From an uncultured bacterium (GTDB taxonomy: Bacteria; Actinomycetota; Coriobacteriia; Coriobacteriales; Eggerthellaceae): a stretch of 34,166 nucleotides of DNA. The stretch lies in assembly GCA_905215035.1 (NCBI GenBank), contig CAJMOJ010000012.1:1-34166 (forward strand), read 5' to 3'. Positions 15,998 to 22,876 of this stretch are shown here, piece by piece. A program made the translations under genes and the position numbers. Within the stretch, counting starts at the first letter, position 1, and each line of letters opens with the position of its first letter. The notes beneath the pieces were generated by a model that saw only the letters and a program-made list of their open reading frames with translations, searched no databases and had not been told where the DNA came from.

Positions 15998-16594
15998 TTA
16001 CCTCAGAAGATCTCTTCGCTGTTTCCAATCTGGCATTACCTTTGTCATAAGCTGCCTAAACTCAGGGCCATGATTAGCAACTAACAAATGAGCCAGCTCG
16101 TGCACAACAACATATTCAAGACACTCAGGAGGATAGAGAGCAAGACGCGTGTTAATACAAATACGCCCTGTTGAAGGCTGACAGCTGCCCCACCGCGACT
16201 TCATATTTCTATAAACTATTTTGCCAGGGTGCACATCTAAAATAGCTGCCCATTGCTCAATCAGGGGTGGTACGCATGCACTCACTACAGACCGCCAAGC
16301 AGCCTGTTCTTCAGTGGACGCACATTCAGCTTTAACCGAAGGACTCTGCGCTATGCGCTCTTGTTGGGATAAGATCCAACCTTTTTTGCTGCAAACAAGC
16401 TGCTCAAGAGAACGAAGGGGATACCCAAAAGGTGCTGAAATAGCAACATGTCCATCAGCTCCACACACCCGCATACGTACGTTCTTCATTGCTTTATACG
16501 TTACAACAACACGAATTCCCTCAAAGTTATATTCGACTGTAGAAAAACCACTCTGACCCTGAATTTGTCTTAGAGTCTTTCTCTTCTTCAGCAC
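15998..16594 (-). CDS. YgjP-like (DUF45, SprT-related) metallopeptidase domain protein
   Basis: 198 residues from a GTG with AAAGGA upstream. The N-terminal half is beta-rich (VEYNFEGIRVVVTYKAMKNVRMRV), and the C-terminal half carries the family core: YRNMKSRWGSC near 130-140, then HELAH at 165-169 (zinc ligands H165 and H169, catalytic E166) and NHGPEF with the probable third ligand H175. This is the standard length and arrangement of YgjP proteins, putative zinc proteases often encoded near restriction or DNA repair genes, whose substrate is unknown. It is divergent from the radical-SAM gene and shares the regulatory region 16595-16774 with it. Confidence 0.88.
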   Translation of the reverse strand: MLKKRKTLRQIQGQSGFSTVEYNFEGIRVVVTYKAMKNVRMRVCGADGHVAISAPFGYPLRSLEQLVCSKKGWILSQQERIAQSPSVKAECASTEEQAAWRSVVSACVPPLIEQWAAILDVHPGKIVYRNMKSRWGSCQPSTGRICINTRLALYPPECLEYVVVHELAHLLVANHGPEFRQLMTKVMPDWKQRRDLLR

Positions 16595-16717
16595 GCTATT
16601 TTTCCTTTAGCTTCCCTCATCAACGACAGTGCGCTTCTTGTCACCATTCATTTTTCTTTTAACAATACATCTTTCTCTTAAACCACAAAATGTTTTGGCA
16701 ATCTATTGTATCAAGTC

Positions 16718-16756
16718 TTGATCACGTACATTTGTTTGTATAATATTGTACAATAT
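16718..16756 (+). promoter_or_regulatory. Promoter with perfect palindrome over the -10 box of the radical-SAM operon
   Basis: TATAAT (16739-16744) has a TTGATC (16718-16723) 15 bases upstream. ATATTGTACAATAT (16743-16756), a perfect 14-bp palindrome, overlaps the end of the -10 box and the expected transcript start. ACGTACAT (16724-16731) and ATGTACGT (16767-16774) form an outer inverted repeat with almost the same centre. Confidence 0.5.
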
Positions 16757-16759
16757 CAA

Positions 16760-16773
16760 CGAACGGATGTACG
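16760..16773 (+). promoter_or_regulatory. LexA-like (SOS) box
   Basis: CGAAC-GGAT-GTACG matches the Gram-positive/actinobacterial LexA consensus CGAAC-N4-GTTCG at 9 of 10 fixed positions. It sits directly before the ATG at 16775 of a DNA-repair-type radical SAM gene, downstream of the -10 box, where repressor binding would block elongation or initiation. Confidence 0.5.
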
Positions 16774-16774
16774 T

Positions 16775-18193
16775 ATGGATTTATCGGAAAAGCTTGAAAT
16801 ACTCGCGGACGCCGCTAAATATGACGTGGCTTGCACCTCATCAGGCATTACACGTAAAGGCGCTCCTGGCAAGCTCGGCAATCTGAGCGCAGGTGGCATC
16901 TGTCACAGCTTCACTGCTGATGGAAGATGTGTAACTCTTCTCAAGGTCCTCATGACTAATGTGTGTATCTATAACTGTGCTTATTGCGTTAATCGTATAG
17001 ATAATGACGCTCCTCGCACGCTTTTCAAACCGCGAGAACTTGCAGATCTCACTATTGGATTTTATCGTCGCAATTATATCGAAGGGCTATTTTTATCCTC
17101 AGGAGTTATCAAAAGTCCCGACTATACCACTGAACTTATGGTTAAAACGCTCACTATATTAAGGGCAGAATACCAATTTAGAGGATATATTCATGCCAAA
17201 GCAGTTCCTGGTACCTCACCAGAGTTGCTTAATCAGCTTGGACACCTTGCTGACAGAATGAGCGTCAACCTCGAATTGCCCAGCAGAGAGAGCTTACAGC
17301 TTCTTGCACCAGAAAAAGCACATCATGATCTTTTAGCCCCTATGCGGCAAATTAAAGACTCAATTACCGAAGACAAGGATACACGCGCGCTTCTGCGTAA
17401 AAATAAAAATGTCACTTACTTAACGCAAGCACCTATAAAGCGATCTAAGCAATCGGGGCGAGCTTTTGCTCCGGCAGGCCAATCGACACAAATGATTATT
17501 GGTGCAAGCCCTGAAAGCGACTATCAAATCCTTACGCTATCATCAGCACTCTATCAAAAGCTCTCATTGAAGCGCGTTTTCTTTAGCGCCTATCTTCCCG
17601 TCAATCAAGATAAACGGCTTCCTCAAACAGACGGTATTGCACTTAATCGTGAACACCGACTTTATCAAGCTGATTGGCTTATGCGGTTTTACAAATTTGG
17701 GGTAGATGAACTTATCGACAAAGATCATCCTTTTTTGGATACCGATGTTGACCCAAAAGCTAACTGGGCCCTTAATCATCTCGAATTCTTTCCTGTTGAG
17801 GTTCAGCGTGCATCTCTTGAAGAACTCTTACGAGTTCCTGGTATTGGACCAAAAGGAGCTCGACTTCTTTTGCGCGCACGTAAAAAACAACGTCTTACTG
17901 AGGACATTTTGAAAAAGCTAGGTATTGCCCTCAAACGCGCACGCTTTTTTATCACCTGCAACGGAGTCTACTTAGGAAGAGACGTTGCCTTTACTCCAGA
18001 AACGCTAAAGCCCCAACTTATTACTGCTCAAGATGGCGGTAAACATGGTCGCAGGTCAGCACGTGTGCATCCTGGCCAAATGAGTCTTTTCGACGGGATT
18101 GGTCTTGAACAGCAATGTGATCAGCGCAAGAAAGCGGTCGAACGGTTTCGGCCACTTGCTGCAGCCCACTCTCAAAAACAAGGGCTTTCATGA
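16775..18193 (+). CDS. Putative DNA modification/repair radical SAM protein
   Basis: 472 residues from the ATG at 16775; upstream in-frame codons run through the promoter and are not used. The [4Fe-4S]/SAM motif C64-x3-C68-x2-C71 (CIYNCAYC) lies unusually close to the N-terminus after a glycine-rich stretch, as in the TIGR03916 family. FLSSGVIKSPDYT follows as part of the TIM-barrel. Near residues 353-366 a helix-hairpin-helix (VPGIGPKGARLL) suggests non-specific DNA binding. The C-terminal tail is basic. The family's reaction is unknown; genes are always paired with the DUF4130/TIGR03915 partner, which overlaps here by ATGA. A LexA-like box before the start suggests induction by DNA damage. 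Confidence 0.9.
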   Translation: MDLSEKLEILADAAKYDVACTSSGITRKGAPGKLGNLSAGGICHSFTADGRCVTLLKVLMTNVCIYNCAYCVNRIDNDAPRTLFKPRELADLTIGFYRRNYIEGLFLSSGVIKSPDYTTELMVKTLTILRAEYQFRGYIHAKAVPGTSPELLNQLGHLADRMSVNLELPSRESLQLLAPEKAHHDLLAPMRQIKDSITEDKDTRALLRKNKNVTYLTQAPIKRSKQSGRAFAPAGQSTQMIIGASPESDYQILTLSSALYQKLSLKRVFFSAYLPVNQDKRLPQTDGIALNREHRLYQADWLMRFYKFGVDELIDKDHPFLDTDVDPKANWALNHLEFFPVEVQRASLEELLRVPGIGPKGARLLLRARKKQRLTEDILKKLGIALKRARFFITCNGVYLGRDVAFTPETLKPQLITAQDGGKHGRRSARVHPGQMSLFDGIGLEQQCDQRKKAVERFRPLAAAHSQKQGLS

Positions 18194-18999
18194 TGATCTA
18201 TAACGACACGTGCTCATGCGCTTATCTTTATGACGGTTCTCCAGAGGGATTACTTTGCGCGGTATTTGCCACCTATCTTTATCATGAACTGCCTGACGAC
18301 ATTGCAACTCCAGATTCTTTTCAGCCACGACTTGATCAATTCGTTCGCACTATCGAAACCGACTTTGCACGTGCAGACCGAACACGCAAAGGCATTATTA
18401 AAAAAGCAGGATATGACACCTTTTTGCATGTCTTACGTGTTAGTCTTTCTGATGACCCTGTTGCTCCTCTTGCAGTATGCAAATTTATTCGCCATGTCAT
18501 GCGCTCTGAATCGCCTACGTACCATGCACTCCAAGACATCATGCACCCTGACGTTGCTGAGTTGTTCCGCATCCATAGAGCAGTCATGAATGAACGCCAT
18601 CATCATTTGGAATTCTTGCGCTTTGAGGAGCTTGAAGGCAACGTATGGTTTGCTCGCTGCTCACCAAAAGCAAGAATTGTACCTTTAGTAATGGATTGGT
18701 TTGTAGAACGATTCAATATTCAGCACTTCATAATCTTTGATGATATCCACCAAGAAGCCGGCATCTATGAGGGTGATCCTCGCTGGCAACTCGTGCAAAG
18801 TGACGCAATTAACCTACCCAGTCAAACGGCGCAAGAAAAAGAAATGCAACACGCTTGGAAGCTATTCTATGCCACACTCACTAATGAGGCGCGTTACAAT
18901 CCTGAATTAAGACGCCAACTTCTTCCTAAACGTTTTTGGCATCACATGCCTGAGTTTAATCAGCTATCACAAAACCAACTACGCAAAACATCATCATAA
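18190..18999 (+). CDS. TIGR03915/DUF4130 DNA metabolism protein, partner of the radical SAM protein
   Basis: 269 residues. Its ATG overlaps the TGA of the radical SAM gene (ATGA), so translation is coupled. The N-terminus CAYLYDGSPEGLLCAVF is the family's characteristic start, and the C-terminal region has WFVERFN...HFIIFDDIHQEA...RRQLLPKRFWHHMPEF, conserved in DUF4130 proteins. In many bacteria this domain is followed by a uracil-DNA-glycosylase domain; here the protein stops after DUF4130. No catalytic motif is obvious. Its constant pairing with the radical SAM protein implies a joint reaction, probably repair of an unusual base. Confidence 0.88.
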   Translation: MMIYNDTCSCAYLYDGSPEGLLCAVFATYLYHELPDDIATPDSFQPRLDQFVRTIETDFARADRTRKGIIKKAGYDTFLHVLRVSLSDDPVAPLAVCKFIRHVMRSESPTYHALQDIMHPDVAELFRIHRAVMNERHHHLEFLRFEELEGNVWFARCSPKARIVPLVMDWFVERFNIQHFIIFDDIHQEAGIYEGDPRWQLVQSDAINLPSQTAQEKEMQHAWKLFYATLTNEARYNPELRRQLLPKRFWHHMPEFNQLSQNQLRKTSS

Positions 19000-19170
19000 C
19001 GCTTTCAAAATGGCAACTAATCTAAACGGAAAGTACATGTCTTCGCAGGTGCTTTCTACAATGAAGATAAGAAAATAACCGTGGTATTTGCCAACCACAC
19101 ATTGCTGTGCAGCATCTGTACTACCGGCATACCGTATATGCATCCTATACGTAAGAAAGAGGAGATTGCG

Positions 19171-19482
19171 ATGGAGATTATCTTTGATAATGAGCTTGCT
19201 AATTATATGAACAAAAAGGGATACGCGGCCGTCTCTCTTGATATCTTGCTTCCTGTTGGCTCAGAAGCAGATGAGCCTGAAATGATCACTAAATTCTTAA
19301 CTGAAAAACAATACCATGCTGACAAAGACAAAGCATTCAAGCTATTTACCGAAGGAGACTATCCTGTTCTTATTATGCAGCCAGGATACACGCTCGGTAA
19401 TACACTTAAACTTGGGCTTACTTCTTTTTTGGGCGCAAAAGATATTACGGTTACAGGCGCAGAACTCTACGCACTCGACTAA
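19171..19482 (+). CDS. Small hypothetical protein
   Basis: 103 residues from the ATG at 19171, chosen for AAGAGGAG 7-12 bases upstream; a GTG at 19081 in the same frame lacks a site. The pattern alternates short strands and helices (MEIIFDNELANYMNKKGY, VLIMQPGYTLGNTLKLGL), slightly acidic, without cysteine or membrane segment. The N-terminus recalls HesB/CC-Se-motif small proteins, but the cysteines are absent, so I do not assign it. It stands alone after the DUF4130 gene, with a small hairpin (19029-19056) between them. Confidence 0.7.
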   Translation: MEIIFDNELANYMNKKGYAAVSLDILLPVGSEADEPEMITKFLTEKQYHADKDKAFKLFTEGDYPVLIMQPGYTLGNTLKLGLTSFLGAKDITVTGAELYALD

Positions 19483-19514
19483 TTCAAGCTGAGTAGGTAT
19501 TTGGTACTAGACCA

Positions 19515-19559
19515 TATACTAGACCACATAAGCTAGCGTCCTAGTGTCGCTCTAGTATA
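19515..19559. repeat. Inverted repeat at the 3' end of tatD-like gene
   Basis: TATACTAGA (19515-19523) and TCTAGTATA (19551-19559) form a perfect 9-bp stem with a 27-base loop. The right arm is inside the last codons of the TatD-family gene. The left arm is preceded by a partial direct copy (TACTAGACCA at 19505-19514). It lies between convergent genes and may act as a weak bidirectional terminator, though T-runs are lacking. Confidence 0.35.
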
Positions 19560-20344
19560 TGAGCACTTGTCATGCGGATTTGTGTGGCAAGTGCTTCTTT
19601 GTCCTCTGGAGTTTCACACTTCTTTGCATAAGCAATAGCCTCAAGGACTTCCTCAAGAAGTGCTCTATGTTGCGCTACCACTTCATCAATTCTGCCATCT
19701 GAAGGCTGATCTAAGAATGATTCTGCCGGCAAGTCAGTCTCAAGCAACAGGCGGTCTACCGGCAGTTGTTTGATGTATTCTTTACCCTTACGAGTATGCG
19801 CCATACGAGGGTTGACAGAAAAATAGCATCCTGCATCTTTTGCTCGCATTAGCTCGGCCATAGAACCTGAAAACCAATGAAAAATGCAGGTGCAATTAAA
19901 GAGTGCACCCGATGCTTCTAACACATTCAAAACCGTACTTGCTGACATGACGCTATGAATGCTTAAAACTCGATTACCTGCTCGCACACAAGCATGCACA
20001 ATCTTTTCAAACGCCTCTTTTTGTTCCGATTCAAAAAAGGCGCGACGGGGTGAAGCATCCATGCCAACCTCTCCCACAAAAGGGGTCTGCGCAACAAGAT
20101 CGCACACCTCATCGACTGCTCCTTGATCTCCTTCAAGCCACCATGGGTGAAGGCCTATTCCACAAACTACATTAGGAGCAGATGCTAATACAGGTTCAAC
20201 ACGCCTATATTCTTGAGGAGTAACGGTCGTTGAGAAAAACGCGATTCCTTGTTGAGCGCCAGTCTCTGCATACACTGCCGGATCTGGAGCAAAACCAAGA
20301 TGCGCATGCATATCGTAAAAATCATATTCAGGAGTTGCTATCAT
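19541..20344 (-). CDS. TatD-family metal-dependent hydrolase
   Basis: 267 residues from the ATG at 20344 with AAGGTGG 8 bases upstream; longer versions would run into the preceding tcdA gene. The TIM-barrel metal-site residues can be followed: DMHAH near the N-terminus, GEVGMDA, the HS of LSIHSVMS, the H of CIFHWFSGS, and LLLETDLP towards the end. TatD proteins are cytoplasmic DNases/hydrolases with roles in DNA repair and 3'-5' trimming. The sequence is more divergent than typical TatD (GVDA is GMDA, for instance), so substrate range is open. It is the third gene of the mtnA-tcdA-tatD unit. Confidence 0.82.
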   Translation of the reverse strand: MIATPEYDFYDMHAHLGFAPDPAVYAETGAQQGIAFFSTTVTPQEYRRVEPVLASAPNVVCGIGLHPWWLEGDQGAVDEVCDLVAQTPFVGEVGMDASPRRAFFESEQKEAFEKIVHACVRAGNRVLSIHSVMSASTVLNVLEASGALFNCTCIFHWFSGSMAELMRAKDAGCYFSVNPRMAHTRKGKEYIKQLPVDRLLLETDLPAESFLDQPSDGRIDEVVAQHRALLEEVLEAIAYAKKCETPEDKEALATQIRMTSAHILERH

Positions 20345-20423
20345 CGCACTTACCACCTTCGCTTTGCACGTATCGTTTGTCACAAGGTTGTTCCTCATCG
20401 CGCGACGAGCATTACCACCAGGA

Positions 20424-21263
20424 TCAACACCCGTCGTTTGGCTGAAGCGGAATACCAAGAATTCCTCGTATTACATAGCCTGCCAGCATTTGACCCATAA
20501 TGGGCGGAACATAGCTCATTGTTCCCAAATTGGAACGCTGTTGTCGTGTCGCACCCTGCGTCGTTTGCACTTTGAAAGGAATCTCGGACGAATACAAAAC
20601 AGTCAAATGCTTAATACCACGACGCCGTCCTTCTTTTCTCATAATGCGGCACAAAGGACAATTGACCGTATCATAGAGATCCGCAAAGGAAAAACACTCA
20701 GGATAGAGCTTATTAGCCGCTCCCATACAGCTAATCAGCTTAGGCGTCTTCGCGAGGCGATCAGATTGTCGCTGGTCAAGATAGGCTGCAAGTGTCAACT
20801 TGGCAGAAATAGTGTCGATAGCATCAATAATATAGTCAACCTGATTAAGCCTTTCAGCAACAAAATCAACAATGGTCTCCTTGTTCAAAAAATATTGATA
20901 CGCCTCAATTTCTGCATTGGGATTGATAGCTAGAATCATTTCCGCCATCGCCACAATTTTGGGTTTTCCCACAGTTGAAGTAAAGGCAATAGCTTGTCTA
21001 TTGATATTAGAGTCCTGCACGTTATCGTGGTCAACGAGAATAAACTTACCCACACCACCCCGTGCAAGCGCTTCAACACAGTTTGATCCAACGCCCCCTA
21101 GTCCAAGCACCATCACGCACGAACAAGTCAATTGTTCAAGACCGGTCTCACCTACCATACGTGCAAGGCGCGCTTGACGCGATTCGTCCAAAACCACTGT
21201 TGTGGGATCAGGCTCAGGAGGCAAGAACTGTTCATCATGAGCAAATACATACCGTACTCCCAT
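20424..21263 (-). CDS. tcdA: tRNA threonylcarbamoyladenosine dehydratase (TcdA/CsdL-like)
   Basis: 279 residues. An E1-like fold: ATP loop GLGGVGSN at 54-61, LVDHDNVQDSNINRQ at about 76-90, then DAIDTISAKL, and the C-terminal NCPLCRIMRKEGRRRG that separates TcdA from ThiF/MoeB. LDESRQARLARMVGETGL at the N-terminus is also typical. TcdA cyclises t6A37 of ANN-decoding tRNAs to the hydantoin ct6A using ATP. The start overlaps the stop of mtnA as TAATG, so translation is coupled. A second E1-like protein, ThiF, is encoded at 26304; the two are clearly distinct. Confidence 0.88.
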   Translation of the reverse strand: MGVRYVFAHDEQFLPPEPDPTTVVLDESRQARLARMVGETGLEQLTCSCVMVLGLGGVGSNCVEALARGGVGKFILVDHDNVQDSNINRQAIAFTSTVGKPKIVAMAEMILAINPNAEIEAYQYFLNKETIVDFVAERLNQVDYIIDAIDTISAKLTLAAYLDQRQSDRLAKTPKLISCMGAANKLYPECFSFADLYDTVNCPLCRIMRKEGRRRGIKHLTVLYSSEIPFKVQTTQGATRQQRSNLGTMSYVPPIMGQMLAGYVIRGILGIPLQPNDGC

Positions 21264-22291
21264 TAGTGCTTAAACACTCCTTTTTCCGTAATCCAAGCCG
21301 TAATCAGCTCAGCTGGCGTCACATCGAATGCGGGATTAAAAACCTCCACTCCATCAAGAGGCTTTGCCACAACCTCATCAGCACTTCTTTGTTCAATAGG
21401 AATAGAAGCGCCTGTTTCAATGTTCATATCAACCGTCGAAGTAGGGGCAGCGATATAAAATGGAATATGATGATAGCGTGCTAAAACCGCAAGAGAATAG
21501 GTTCCAATCTTATTAGCTGTATCCCCATTTTTAGCGATGCGATCTGCCCCCACAATAACAGCATCAATTTTGCCAGCCTGCATAAGCGCGCCCGCCATAT
21601 TGTCGCATTCAAGCGTTACCGGAATACCAACTTGTGCCAATTCCCATGCCGTCAAACGCGCACCTTGCCCTACGGGACGAGTCTCATCGGCCCACACACG
21701 AGCAATCTTTCCCTGTTGTGCCGCTGTATAGATAACACCAAGAGCGGTTCCAAAAAACACAGTAGCAAGACTACCGGCATTACAGTGGGTAAGAATAGAG
21801 CTTTGTGGCCCTAAAAGCTCTGCCCCATACTGACCTATCTGGCGATTAACCGCCTCGTCCTTCGCTTCCATGTCTGATACTACCGTGAATATCGCCTCAC
21901 AAAAATCTTGTTTATTTAAGTTGCGGCCAAGTGCGTCCATAATAGCGTTATGCATGTGCTTAGTTCCCCACATGAGATTTACCGCTGTCGGACGAGCACG
22001 CGAAATAATACTTGCCGCCTCATCCATCCCCTCTACCGAGATAGACGCCACACCATCAACCTCATCGACATGTTCAAAAAGCCATAAAGCAAGTGCCGCT
22101 GCACCTGCCACACCCAATGCAGGAGCACCACGCACAGCAAGAATAGCGATAGCGTTTACTACCTCATGCCAATCAGATGTTGTGATAAAAGTAAGCTCTT
22201 CAGGAAGCTTAGTTTGGTCGACCATTACAAACTGATACTGATCTCCCTCTTTTTTCATCTCGACTGTACGAGGTAATCGCCCCATATCCAT
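21263..22291 (-). CDS. mtnA: S-methyl-5-thioribose-1-phosphate isomerase
   Basis: 342 residues. Family hallmarks are complete: VRGAPALGVAGA near the N-terminus, HCNAG, the TRPVGQGARLTAWEL segment, CDNMAG (probable catalytic-loop Cys/Asp), and VIVGADRIAKNGDTANKIGTY. The enzyme converts 5-methylthioribose-1-phosphate to methylthioribulose-1-phosphate in methionine salvage, or the equivalent 5-deoxyribose step in salvage shunts. No other mtn gene lies in the window, so its pathway context is elsewhere. GGGAGAGCAGG precedes the ATG. It heads the operon with tcdA and tatD. A 22-base palindrome lies 45 bases upstream. Confidence 0.93.
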   Translation of the reverse strand: MDMGRLPRTVEMKKEGDQYQFVMVDQTKLPEELTFITTSDWHEVVNAIAILAVRGAPALGVAGAAALALWLFEHVDEVDGVASISVEGMDEAASIISRARPTAVNLMWGTKHMHNAIMDALGRNLNKQDFCEAIFTVVSDMEAKDEAVNRQIGQYGAELLGPQSSILTHCNAGSLATVFFGTALGVIYTAAQQGKIARVWADETRPVGQGARLTAWELAQVGIPVTLECDNMAGALMQAGKIDAVIVGADRIAKNGDTANKIGTYSLAVLARYHHIPFYIAAPTSTVDMNIETGASIPIEQRSADEVVAKPLDGVEVFNPAFDVTPAELITAWITEKGVFKH

Positions 22292-22335
22292 AGCGTGCCT
22301 GCTCTCCCTCTTTGCCAGCGTTAGTACTTTAGCGT

Positions 22336-22357
22336 TGATGCCTTAGTATTGGCATCA
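22336..22357. repeat. Palindrome upstream of mtnA
   Basis: TGATGCC and GGCATCA form a perfect 7-bp inverted repeat around TTAGTATT, 45 bases before the mtnA start. Its place fits an operator or a leader hairpin. No strong promoter boxes are visible around it. Confidence 0.35.
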
Positions 22358-22402
22358 GTGTTGACATCATCGATACCATCTACCATCTACTATATACAAA
22401 AA

Positions 22403-22447
22403 CCACTGTTAGAAAGAGCATCAAAAACGCTTTCTTTCTAACAGTGG
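22403..22447 (-). terminator. Strong rho-independent terminator of the small acidic gene
   Basis: A perfect 14-bp stem, CCACTGTTAGAAAG with CTTTCTAACAGTGG, and a 17-base loop, followed on the minus strand by TTTTTGTATAT. It closes the transcript of the 73-residue gene before the mtnA operon begins. Confidence 0.85.
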
Positions 22448-22454
22448 CCCATCT

Positions 22455-22477
22455 GCTGATCGCCAAACGCGATCAGC
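22455..22477. repeat. Perfect hairpin just after the small acidic gene
   Basis: GCTGATCGC and GCGATCAGC form a perfect 9-bp stem with loop CAAAC, 21 bases after the stop and 8 bases before the terminator stem. No T-run follows, so it may protect the mRNA end or act with the neighbouring terminator. Confidence 0.5.
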
Positions 22478-22497
22478 CTATACATACTACAGTCGAC

Positions 22498-22719
22498 TTA
22501 CAGGAAGTTTCCTTCTACCTCAGCCTCGATATCAGCAGTTGCTTTTTCTGCCTCAGCAAACTCAGCTGCAGTTTCAGCAGCAATAGCTGCTTCTTCAGGG
22601 CGATTTCCATCACCATCAACAGCTTCAACATACTGCTCAGCTTCTTTTAAAACAGTAGCCTCAATTTGTTCGAGGTCCTTCTCAGCATCAGTAGCGCGAT
22701 CAAAATTTGACCTATCCAT
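22498..22719 (-). CDS. Small acidic helical protein, function unknown
   Basis: 73 residues from the ATG at 22719 with AAGGGAG upstream. Strongly acidic and Ala/Glu-rich, with no Cys or Trp; residues 10-70 read as two long amphipathic helices (TDAEKDLEQIEATVLKEAEQ and EAAIAAETAAEFAEAEKATA). It has its own strong terminator, which implies sizeable expression. It lies between the ABC1-family gene and the mtnA operon on the same strand. I do not recognise a family. Confidence 0.7.
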   Translation of the reverse strand: MDRSNFDRATDAEKDLEQIEATVLKEAEQYVEAVDGDGNRPEEAAIAAETAAEFAEAEKATADIEAEVEGNFL

Positions 22720-22876
22720 GATGAACTCCCTTCCATAGTGCGGACACCTTATATTTGAGTATCCCCTCATCACTTCTAACAATTCTCATTGTAGGAGTCC
22801 CCGCCTTGTGTTACGACCACCAGAGCATGACAGCTTTTTGACGGTACGTAAACGCAGCCCATCATAGAGTATGCCG

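Noticed and set aside
20364..20933. Open frame of 189 codons on the plus strand
   Set aside because: Antisense to tcdA and the tatD-like gene; composition is Arg/Ser/His-rich shadow coding without a site.
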